This document shows, in pieces, positions 1 to 3,786 of a DNA stretch of 29,313 nt (its first letter is position 1; every line of letters starts with the position of its first letter). The notes beneath the pieces are model-generated. The model had not been told where the DNA came from and ran no database searches. It saw only the letters and a list, made by a program, of their open reading frames with translations. The DNA comes from a virus: IMG/VR virus record IMGVR_UViG_3300049812_004853, positions 1-29,313 of that record, one strand, 5' to 3'. Both the position numbers and the translations under genes were made by a program.

Positions 1-176
1 TCATTCTCAATTCCTTAGATTATACTTTGGACAGATGGGAACAAACTGGTTATCATTGCGAAGAAGATCAACAGGCAATCGACTCAGTATATAAGGAGTT
101 AGAGGGAACAATCGACAAGTATTATGAAAAGGTTGAAAAGGCACAGGCAAAGCAACCGACCCCACAATGGGATTGA
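1..176 (+). CDS. 3' end of a small phage protein (5' truncated)
   Basis: An open frame enters the window from the left; whole codons start at base 3 and the frame ends at TGA 174-176. The 57 visible residues are hydrophilic, rich in Glu, Lys and Gln, and probably helical (…YKELEGTIDKYYEKVEKAQ…), ending in PTPQWD. I do not recognise the family and the N-terminus is missing. The TGA stop lies inside the TTGACA box of the promoter for the next gene, so the two units are packed with no spare bases. The opposite-strand frame over the same bases looks like a shadow, because this frame reads straight into a well-placed downstream promoter and gene. Confidence 0.6.
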   Translation, partial: ILNSLDYTLDRWEQTGYHCEEDQQAIDSVYKELEGTIDKYYEKVEKAQAKQPTPQWD

Positions 177-201
177 CAAACTCTCCATAATCCATTATAA
201 T
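173..201 (+). promoter_or_regulatory. consensus sigma70 promoter
   Basis: TTGACA (173-178), a 17-nt spacer, and TATAAT (196-201) match the consensus at all twelve positions. The predicted start near 208 places an AAGGAG Shine-Dalgarno sequence (209-214) almost at the 5' end of the transcript, 15 nt before the ATG at 230. A perfect host-type promoter is typical of immediate-early phage genes read by unmodified host polymerase. Confidence 0.8.
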
Positions 202-229
202 ATACGCAAGGAGAAAAACATTCAAATTA

Positions 230-460
230 ATGAAAAATCTTTATATTGTTGATTATTGGGTTCCGTTTCCTCAATCTGAATATGGGGGAATAGTCAATGT
301 AATTGCCGAGACGGATTCCGAGGTTTTTGACCTATTATCAGCAGATGACTCTTTCAATGAGTCATATATAGATCGTATTATGCCAAATGTCAAAAAGGCA
401 CAACGACTTCCATTATCAGAAGATTATGAGTCGGGCATCATCGAAGCATTTGTGACTTAA
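230..460 (+). CDS. conserved cyanophage-type hypothetical protein, 76 aa
   Basis: A 76-residue acidic protein starting MKNLYIVDYWVPFPQSEYGG and ending SGIIEAFVT. The pattern YIVDYWVPFP-SEYGG-NVIAE, followed by FNESY and KAQR, resembles a small protein family I associate with T4-like cyanophages, but I know of no assigned function. No signal peptide or membrane segment is visible; it is probably a small soluble alpha/beta protein. The start is supported by AAGGAG 15 nt upstream and a perfect sigma70 promoter. It is the first gene of a short co-directional run to 998, which suggests early expression during host takeover; that role is inference from context. Confidence 0.8.
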   Translation: MKNLYIVDYWVPFPQSEYGGIVNVIAETDSEVFDLLSADDSFNESYIDRIMPNVKKAQRLPLSEDYESGIIEAFVT

Positions 461-489
461 TAAATCAAGTCATTATTAACTTAACTATC

Positions 490-651
490 ATGGAACCAAA
501 GTATCGAATTGAAGAACAGTCAACCACAGGATGGAATGACTGGGATGAGACAAAACCAGACATGACGAAGGAGGAATGTCAGGCAATTTATAAGACAATT
601 ATTAATGACGGAATTAACCCTGATGACTTAAGGATTAAGAGAGTGTCATAA
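490..651 (+). CDS. small acidic hypothetical protein, 53 aa
   Basis: The frame runs from ATG 490 to TAA 649-651 and encodes 53 residues beginning MEPKYRIEEQSTTGWNDWDE and ending LRIKRVS. The YRIEE-TTGW start, a TKEEC helix and a closing INPDDLRI strand resemble a small conserved phage and cyanobacterial protein type of unknown function. The stop overlaps the next start by one base (TAATG), a classic translational-coupling junction. No clear Shine-Dalgarno sequence precedes the ATG, so translation may depend on the upstream gene in the same transcript. Confidence rests on the frame, the coupling and the recognisable pattern rather than on length. Confidence 0.7.
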   Translation: MEPKYRIEEQSTTGWNDWDETKPDMTKEECQAIYKTIINDGINPDDLRIKRVS

Positions 652-998
652 TGTATGTACCCCAAGTCAATGATTATGTTGTATGGAATCGACATGGATT
701 GAGTGATGAGGGATGGATATATTTTAAGAGTCAACCAACAGAACAAAAGAAGGGATTTCAATCAACTTCTCAGTACTTGACCATTGAGGTGGGTGTCAAA
801 AAGAAACCTGACTGTCAATATGATAAGAATAATCATCATAAATTCATACATATTCTTCTGTTATGTTATGAGAATCAATGGAAAGAGTTGAGATTTGTAA
901 AGAAAAGAAAGAGTCAGTATGATGATTCAATCTTACTTGAATCCAAAGAAATTGAGTCTGGAAGTACGGCAACTCAGAATACTCACAGAGGACAGTAA
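651..998 (+). CDS. conserved phage hypothetical protein, 115 aa
   Basis: A 115-residue protein starting MYVPQVNDYVVWNRHGLSDE. The first 85 or so residues look like a compact beta-rich fold: an N-terminal strand (YVVWNRHG), then GWIYFKSQ, YLTIEVGVKKKPDC, and HHKFIHILLLCYENQWKELRFVKKRKSQYDD. The pair of IEVGVK-KP-C and KFIHILLLC-NQW blocks recalls a small protein conserved in cyanomyoviruses; I know of no function. The last 25 or so residues are polar and probably disordered. The gene is coupled to its upstream neighbour through TAATG. No promoter is visible between 460 and 651, so it is probably read from the promoter at 173-201. Confidence 0.78.
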   Translation: MYVPQVNDYVVWNRHGLSDEGWIYFKSQPTEQKKGFQSTSQYLTIEVGVKKKPDCQYDKNNHHKFIHILLLCYENQWKELRFVKKRKSQYDDSILLESKEIESGSTATQNTHRGQ

Positions 999-1022
999 TT
1001 ATGTATTGTATGATACACAAAT

Positions 1023-1052
1023 ACCTTTTATTTAATTAAAAAAGGTTATTTT
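1023..1052 (+). terminator. weak AT-rich hairpin after the first gene run
   Basis: ACCTTTT (1023-1029) pairs with AAAAGGT (1040-1046) across a 10-nt AT-rich loop and is followed by TATTTT. The stem is low in GC and would be only a weak terminator; its symmetry could serve both strands. It follows the stop at 998 by 24 nt, the expected place. Confidence 0.35.
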
Positions 1053-1239
1053 AAATATAAAAGAGTGTTTTATACCGAAGGGGAATCTGCATAGAATCTG
1101 TATGTATTATGATCTGATTGAATGTAGATTTAAATGCTTCTGAGAGTTGTGACCTTTGCGAGCATAGCATAAGGATCGCACTTCGTCAAGATATCAGACG
1201 GGCAAAATTCACAGAATGTTACAATTAGTACACAAGTAT

Positions 1240-1247
1240 TATAAATA
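1240..1247 (+). promoter_or_regulatory. T4-type late promoter box
   Basis: An exact TATAAATA octamer, the box recognised by the phage late sigma factor gp55 in T4. It lies 20 nt before the first TCTCGAC repeat and about 108 nt before the 49-residue ORF at 1355. In a region this AT-rich a chance match is possible, so late transcription of the repeat region is only a possibility. Confidence 0.4.
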
Positions 1248-1266
1248 AATTGTTACATTATATGAA

Positions 1267-1442
1267 TCTCGACTAGATTTTAAGCATTATACTTGACATC
1301 TCGACGAGATAGCACTATAATAACAGTATACAATTCAATTCTCGACTAGATTTTATGTACGACGATTTTGATCTCGACTATACATATGACTACTCATCGA
1401 GTCTCGACGAGGACTATGCCGACAGGTATCTTCTCGACGAGA
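1267..1442. repeat. cluster of six TCTCGAC(G/T)AGA near-palindromes
   Basis: Six copies of an 11-bp motif lie on one strand: TCTCGACTAGA at 1267-1277, TCTCGACGAGA at 1299-1309, TCTCGACTAGA at 1340-1350, TCTCGACTATA at 1372-1382, TCTCGACGAGG at 1402-1412, and TCTCGACGAGA at 1432-1442. Start-to-start distances are 32, 41, 32, 30 and 30 bp, close to three or four helical turns, so all copies face roughly the same side of the DNA. TCTCG-A-CGAGA is a perfect inverted repeat around one central base. One copy fills the spacer of the promoter at 1293-1321 and one ends 5 nt before the next ATG. The first and third copies extend to a 16-nt direct repeat ending in TTTTA. Two degenerate reversed copies (TAGTACGAGA) follow at 1510-1519 and 1583-1592. 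Confidence 0.85.
1293..1321 (+). promoter_or_regulatory. consensus sigma70 promoter with palindromic operator in its spacer
   Basis: TTGACA (1293-1298), a 17-nt spacer, and TATAAT (1316-1321) form a perfect sigma70 promoter. The spacer begins with the inverted repeat ATCTCG-A-CGAGAT (1298-1310), whose first base is the last base of the -35 box, so a protein bound there would block polymerase. Further copies of the motif lie 32 bp upstream and 41 bp downstream. The predicted start is near 1328, giving a leader of about 27 nt. The layout is that of a repressible promoter with three operators; the regulator is unknown. Confidence 0.8.
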
Positions 1443-1504
1443 ATGAAGAGCATGCACGAGAAAGTACAGACTTTCAACAACTTGCATATATGCATTATGC
1501 GTGA
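1355..1504 (+). CDS. small, very acidic Asp/Tyr-rich protein, 49 aa
   Basis: ATG 1355 to TGA 1502-1504 encodes 49 residues starting MYDDFDLDYTYDYSSSLDED. About a third of the residues are Asp or Glu, with seven Tyr and few basic residues, so the protein is strongly acidic. Three internal copies of the surrounding DNA repeat encode Leu-Asp or Leu-Asp-Glu (DLDY, SLDED, LLDEN) with CTC-GAC-GAG codons that are unusual in this AT-rich genome. There is no Shine-Dalgarno sequence; the last non-coding repeat copy occupies its place. The gene sits between a perfect promoter and a strong terminator. An acidic protein of this size could be a DNA mimic or a binding partner of a regulator, but that is speculation and I do not recognise the family. 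Confidence 0.6.
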   Translation: MYDDFDLDYTYDYSSSLDEDYADRYLLDENEEHARESTDFQQLAYMHYA

Positions 1505-1546
1505 TGTATTAGTACGAGATTTGCAGCTACAATGAATCAGACTACA

Positions 1547-1576
1547 AAACCCCATTATAGAGGGAAAGTGGGGTTT
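1547..1576 (+). other. hairpin in the 3' untranslated region
   Basis: AAACCCCA (1547-1554) pairs perfectly with TGGGGTTT (1569-1576), giving an 8-bp stem with a 14-nt loop. No T tract follows, so it is not a classic terminator. It lies between the small acidic gene and the strong terminator and could stabilise the 3' end of that roughly 310-nt transcript. Confidence 0.5.
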
Positions 1577-1603
1577 AGATTCTAGTACGAGAATGAATTA
1601 ACT

Positions 1604-1638
1604 AACTCTTGGACGTGGGAAATCCAAGAGTTTTTTTT
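1604..1638 (+). terminator. strong rho-independent terminator
   Basis: AACTCTTGGA pairs with TCCAAGAGTT (10 bp) around a 9-nt loop and is followed by an uninterrupted run of eight T (1631-1638). It closes the transcript from the promoter at 1293-1321 and separates it from the minus-strand gene that converges from 1809. Confidence 0.85.
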
Positions 1639-1656
1639 ATGTGTGTGCCGATTCGT

Positions 1657-1809
1657 TTATTGGCACATGTCATCGAATCTGAGCTGGGCACGGTAGGCAG
1701 CAACCGCTTGGGTGGTATCTTTATTAATATCATAACCTTGTTGCTCTAATTCGCATAGGCACTCATCGAATAAATCTTCCATAATCATTTCATTTTGGAG
1801 TGTAGACAT
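1657..1809 (-). CDS. small acidic hypothetical protein, 50 aa
   Basis: This is the only convincing minus-strand gene. The open frame extends upstream to 1971, but I place the start at the internal ATG (1809): it follows an AGGAAA Shine-Dalgarno sequence, and the 54 upstream codons read like translated leader DNA rich in Arg, Ile and His. The 50-residue product begins MSTLQNEMIMEDLFDECLCE and ends LRFDDMCQ. It is acidic and probably two helices (NEMIMEDLFDECLCELEQQ and TTQAVAAYRAQLRF). I do not recognise the family. The stop codon lies inside a TGCC…GGCA hairpin. A long divergent region shared with the gene at 2132 carries its promoters. Confidence 0.68.
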   Translation of the reverse strand: MSTLQNEMIMEDLFDECLCELEQQGYDINKDTTQAVAAYRAQLRFDDMCQ

Positions 1810-1873
1810 TTTTGTTTCCTGTAACGTTATTCTTAACTTAGCATCGATCCTTGGAGAATGGGGACATAATGTG

Positions 1874-1883
1874 ACACTAGTGT
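1874..1883. promoter_or_regulatory. perfect 10-bp palindrome in a divergent promoter region
   Basis: ACACTAGTGT is a perfect palindrome, partly extended to GTGACACTAGTGTGAC (1871-1886, seven of eight pairs). It lies in the 322-bp divergent region 1810-2131. A minus-strand TATAAT at 1903-1898 places it just downstream of a possible start for the gene at 1657-1809. GTGAC or GTCAC words recur at 2013-2017 and 2025-2029 near the plus-strand promoter. It could be an operator or a leader hairpin. Confidence 0.4.
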
Positions 1884-1959
1884 GACTGGCACAACGAATT
1901 ATAATTGCGCGGGAGGGGTGTCGAAGATTTATAATGAGTCCTACCCCAGACCTATCCTT

Positions 1960-1987
1960 ATTATAATGCATATCTAATTGGAATCAA
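1960..1987 (-). promoter_or_regulatory. minus-strand sigma70-like promoter
   Basis: Reading leftward, TTGATT (1987-1982), a 16-nt spacer and TATAAT (1965-1960) form a good sigma70-type site. It would give a leader of about 140 nt before the minus-strand ATG at 1809. A second TATAAT at 1903-1898 is an alternative with a poorer -35 box. Confidence 0.5.
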
Positions 1988-2001
1988 GTTAGAGTGTGCC
2001 A

Positions 2002-2021
2002 CTAATATCACTGTCACACAC
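2002..2021 (+). repeat. 20-bp direct repeat, copy 1
   Basis: The segment matches 2601-2620 at 18 of 20 positions, sharing TAATATNACTGTCACACAC. The two copies flank the gene at 2132-2596 and its promoter, as if bracketing a cassette. Confidence 0.6.
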
Positions 2022-2024
2022 ATG

Positions 2025-2053
2025 GTGACATTCGTGGTCAGTTACACTATAAT
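2025..2053 (+). promoter_or_regulatory. sigma70-type promoter
   Basis: GTGACA (2025-2030, five of six), a 17-nt spacer and TATAAT (2048-2053) form a strong promoter. The predicted start near 2060 is downstream of the ATG at 2054, which argues that this ATG is not used and that translation starts at 2132. Confidence 0.7.
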
Positions 2054-2131
2054 ATGTACATGAGGTTCTTAATTAGACTTGGTAAACAAGTTAGCATAGA
2101 ATCTCAAAAGTTCCTTATCCTTTTTTCCCTT

Positions 2132-2596
2132 ATGCCAAATTGGTGCAGAAACAGAGTTGATGTTTACTCAGAAAACAAAACTGACTTGCAAAAGGTCTTG
2201 GACATCTTTAATAATAAAAACGTATTTAATCAGATCATCCCCGAACCAAACTGGTCAAAGATTCCTTTTAAAGGAGAACTTCCTCAAGTTCGTGAAATGA
2301 AAGCACCGAACGGAAAGGTAGTCATGACAGTCACAGAATTTTCTGATGGTACTCAGGATACCAGATGGTATGACTGGCGATTAGAAAACTGGGACACTAA
2401 ATGGGATGTGCATGATGCTGAAATAGAGGAGGAAAGATGGGGTGCTGCGAATGAGTTGGAATCTTTCACAGCAGAGTTTCAAACCGCATGGTCACCACCC
2501 GAAGCAATCTGTCGTCGTCTTCGTGATATGTTCCCGAAGGTTAGCATCTCATGGTTCTATGATGAGCCAGGAATGCAATCAGCGGGATACCTATAG
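2132..2596 (+). CDS. DUF1281/Api92-like ferredoxin-fold protein, 154 aa
   Basis: I start this gene at ATG 2132 because MPNWCRNRVDVYSENK is the hallmark N-terminus of the family (MPNWC-NRV), and because the in-frame ATG at 2054 lies at or upstream of the predicted transcription start. The 154-residue protein has the NWCRNRV strand, a helix TDLQKVLDIF, a FNQIIPEPNW segment, a Trp-rich centre (WYDWRLENWDTKWDVHDAE), then FTAEFQTAWSPPEAICRRLRDMFPKVSISWFYDEPGMQSAGYL. The TAWSPP-A-C-L and YDEPGM-AGYL motifs are typical of DUF1281/Api92-like proteins found in phages and mobile elements. The biochemical function is not known to me. It has its own promoter and terminator, so it is a self-contained unit. 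Confidence 0.85.
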   Translation: MPNWCRNRVDVYSENKTDLQKVLDIFNNKNVFNQIIPEPNWSKIPFKGELPQVREMKAPNGKVVMTVTEFSDGTQDTRWYDWRLENWDTKWDVHDAEIEEERWGAANELESFTAEFQTAWSPPEAICRRLRDMFPKVSISWFYDEPGMQSAGYL

Positions 2597-2614
2597 GACA
2601 GTAATATAACTGTC
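2597..2614 (+). other. hairpin directly after the stop codon
   Basis: GACAGT (2597-2602) pairs with ACTGTC (2609-2614) around AATATA. It starts at the base after TAG 2594-2596. It overlaps the second copy of the 20-bp repeat and precedes the terminator. Confidence 0.45.
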
Positions 2615-2620
2615 ACACAC
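2601..2620 (+). repeat. 20-bp direct repeat, copy 2
   Basis: The segment matches 2002-2021 at 18 of 20 positions. It lies between the gene's stop and its terminator, about 600 bp from the first copy. Confidence 0.6.
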
Positions 2621-2641
2621 CCTCTTCACGGAGGGTTTTTT
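2620..2641 (+). terminator. compact rho-independent terminator overlapping the next promoter
   Basis: CCCTC (2620-2624) pairs with GAGGG (2631-2635) around the loop TTCACG and is followed by six T. The loop supplies the only plausible -35 box (TTCACG, 2625-2630) for the following TATAAT. Confidence 0.75.
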
Positions 2642-2652
2642 ATTGCTATAAT
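2625..2652 (+). promoter_or_regulatory. sigma70-like promoter
   Basis: TATAAT (2647-2652) is exact. A TTCACG at 16-nt spacing is a weak -35 inside the preceding terminator loop. The start is predicted near 2659, about 20 nt before the ATG at 2679. The sequence after the -10 box (ATAAGTATGTAAGCAA) closely resembles that at 3315-3335. Confidence 0.6.
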
Positions 2653-2678
2653 AAGTATGTAAGCAAATTTCCCACACT

Positions 2679-2957
2679 ATGCCCAAACCCGAAATTCACT
2701 ATTCTCCCGCATTTGGAATGGGTTTCTACATCGCAGAAGATGGAACTCTAATGAGTATGCCAGCAGTTACAGATGCAGATGGTCGCACCACTATGGATGT
2801 TGACAATGAAATTGCAGTTGATGAATGGGATGACCCAAGTGTTTATTCTCCAGAGCATTTTTTAGTGCTTGCACAGATAATGCAGATCTGCACTCTCAAA
2901 CGTGACTATGTTAACATCGGTTACTATGCAGAAAAATTCGGGAGTGCAGTAAAATGA
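2679..2957 (+). CDS. hypothetical protein, 92 aa
   Basis: A 92-residue acidic protein starting MPKPEIHYSPAFGMGFYIAE. The N-terminal 40 residues read as beta strands (GMGFYIAEDGTLMSMPAV); the second half has a likely helix (SPEHFLVLAQIMQICTLKRDYVNIGYYAEKFGS). I do not recognise the family and see no catalytic motif. The leader has no Shine-Dalgarno sequence; instead TTTCCC (2668-2673) lies 5 nt before the ATG. The stop overlaps the next start as ATGA (2954-2957), so this gene and the 42-residue gene after it are translationally coupled. Confidence 0.72.
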   Translation: MPKPEIHYSPAFGMGFYIAEDGTLMSMPAVTDADGRTTMDVDNEIAVDEWDDPSVYSPEHFLVLAQIMQICTLKRDYVNIGYYAEKFGSAVK

Positions 2958-3082
2958 ATGAGAATACCTACGAAGAAATTCTCAAACTTTATAACGAAGG
3001 GGACTTTGACCTCTTCGAATTAAAGTCCGATCTCTACTATCAACTCTTTTACTCTTATAAGGATGATTACTATGAAACCTAA
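2954..3082 (+). CDS. small acidic hypothetical protein, 42 aa
   Basis: ATG 2954 overlaps the previous stop by four bases (ATGA) and the frame ends at TAA 3080-3082. The product starts MNENTYEEILKLYNEGDFDL and ends with a Tyr/Asp-rich stretch (SYKDDYYET). It looks like two short acidic helices. No family is recognised. The case for a real gene is the tight coupling upstream and the overlap with the next gene downstream, which make a contiguous chain without wasted sequence. Confidence 0.55.
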   Translation: MNENTYEEILKLYNEGDFDLFELKSDLYYQLFYSYKDDYYET

Positions 3083-3272
3083 CGGCATTAACATTCAACT
3101 CACACCATCTCAATATGATATGGTATATGATCTCATCATGATGGCATATGATTTAGATTACCCATCTCAAAAAGGTTGGGACATGCAGACCTATGATAAC
3201 ATGGTAGATAATGTCTGTAATGGAACGTCTACCATACTTTCAAACGATGTCAAAGGTATTATGCCAGTTTAA
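3072..3272 (+). CDS. hypothetical protein, 66 aa
   Basis: I prefer ATG 3072 over the in-frame ATG at 3063: the only purine-rich stretch (AAGGA, about 3059-3063) is spaced correctly for 3072, and MKPNGINIQLTPSQYDMVYD is a natural protein start. The product is 66 residues; ITLTP-type wording (NIQLTPSQYDMVYDLIMMAY) suggests a strand followed by a helix. It overlaps the previous gene by 11 nt. The stop TAA lies in the loop of a 7-bp hairpin (3262-3281). No family or function is recognised. Confidence 0.62.
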   Translation: MKPNGINIQLTPSQYDMVYDLIMMAYDLDYPSQKGWDMQTYDNMVDNVCNGTSTILSNDVKGIMPV

Positions 3273-3281
3273 TTACTGGCA
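3262..3281 (+). other. hairpin enclosing the stop codon
   Basis: TGCCAGT (3262-3268) pairs perfectly with ACTGGCA (3275-3281); the stop TAA 3270-3272 is in the 6-nt loop. No T run follows, so it is not a classic terminator. The minus-strand gene at 1657 ends in a similar structure (TGCC…GGCA, 1647-1666), also with its stop codon inside. Confidence 0.5.
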
Positions 3282-3290
3282 CATACTGAC

Positions 3291-3320
3291 TTCACAAAAC
3301 GTTTACCTATCGTTTATAAT
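3291..3320 (+). promoter_or_regulatory. sigma70-type promoter
   Basis: TTCACA (3291-3296, five of six), an 18-nt spacer and an exact TATAAT (3315-3320). The predicted start is near 3327, about 26 nt before the ATG at 3353. The leader ends in CCCTTTCCC rather than a Shine-Dalgarno sequence. Confidence 0.65.
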
Positions 3321-3352
3321 AGGTACATAAGCAATTCATCCCCTTTCCCTAC

Positions 3353-3709
3353 ATGAGACTTATTGAACAGCAAATGAACTATGCAATCCGTAATAAGGAG
3401 AACTTTTCGAAGTCCAACACCTTGGTTCGTTACGATGCAGATGAGAACTTGAGCTCTGTTTACTTACACGGACACCGTATTGCCGACTACTGCCACACTA
3501 AGGGCAAAGCATGGATCAGTTCATGCGGGTGGGAGACTAACACCACTAAGTCCAGGCTCAATGCGTTTCTTTATGAAGTTGCATACGGTGTATCTGTATT
3601 TCAAAAGAACTGGCAGTGGTTCCTACATGACAATCGTACCACGGCAACAATCGACTTCTATGATAACATGGTAGTCTTCAGCAAACCCCTTACACTCTCA
3701 GCAGTGTAA
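3353..3709 (+). CDS. conserved phage/cyanobacterial hypothetical protein, 118 aa
   Basis: A 118-residue protein starting MRLIEQQMNYAIRNKENFSK. It reads as an N-terminal helix (IEQQMNYAIRN), NTLVRYDADENLSSVYLHGHRIADY (two strands around YLHG-IA), a strand with SSCGWETNTTKSRLNAFLYEVAYG, and a C-terminal FLHDNRTTATIDFYDNMVVF. The IE-MN-AIRN start plus LHG-RIA plus CGW-T-TTKSRLNA pattern resembles a protein family I associate with T4-like and T7-like cyanophages, without a known function. It sits alone between its own promoter and a terminator. CCCTTTCCC (3341-3349) precedes the ATG by 3 nt. A shorter frame inside the same bases is a shadow. Confidence 0.82.
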   Translation: MRLIEQQMNYAIRNKENFSKSNTLVRYDADENLSSVYLHGHRIADYCHTKGKAWISSCGWETNTTKSRLNAFLYEVAYGVSVFQKNWQWFLHDNRTTATIDFYDNMVVFSKPLTLSAV

Positions 3710-3720
3710 ACAATTGTTTC

Positions 3721-3750
3721 AGATGCTCACATTGCGTGGGCATCTCTTTT
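3721..3750 (+). terminator. terminator hairpin overlapping the next promoter
   Basis: AGATGCTCAC (3721-3730) pairs with GTGGGCATCT (3736-3745) in a 10-bp stem with one G-U pair and a 5-nt loop. A short T run (3747-3750) follows and runs directly into TATAAT (3750-3755). Confidence 0.65.
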
Positions 3751-3755
3751 ATAAT
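3726..3755 (+). promoter_or_regulatory. sigma70-like promoter inside a terminator
   Basis: An exact TATAAT (3750-3755) with a weak CTCACA -35 box (3726-3731, four of six) at 18 nt, both embedded in the preceding terminator. The predicted start near 3762 leaves a leader of about 25 nt ending in CCCTTTCCC. Confidence 0.55.
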
Positions 3756-3786
3756 AGTAGTATAACAAATTAATTCCCTTTCCCAA

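Noticed and set aside
1051-1170. A 39-codon minus-strand frame with a TTGACG-17-TATGCT promoter-like pair upstream
   Set aside because: Low-complexity composition, no ribosome-binding site, poor -10 box and conflict with the plus-strand pattern at 1118-1228; judged a chance frame.
1267-1442. CRISPR array
   Set aside because: Units are only 11 bp, spacers of 19-30 bp lie partly inside a gene, and no cas gene is present; the spacing fits operators rather than CRISPR repeats.
1810-1971. N-terminal extension of the minus-strand 50-residue protein
   Set aside because: The extension reads through promoter-like and palindromic DNA and lacks a ribosome-binding site, whereas the internal ATG at 1809 has AGGAAA.
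2054-2131. N-terminal extension of the DUF1281-like protein to ATG 2054
   Set aside because: The ATG lies at or before the predicted transcription start, and the family begins MPNWC, which matches ATG 2132.
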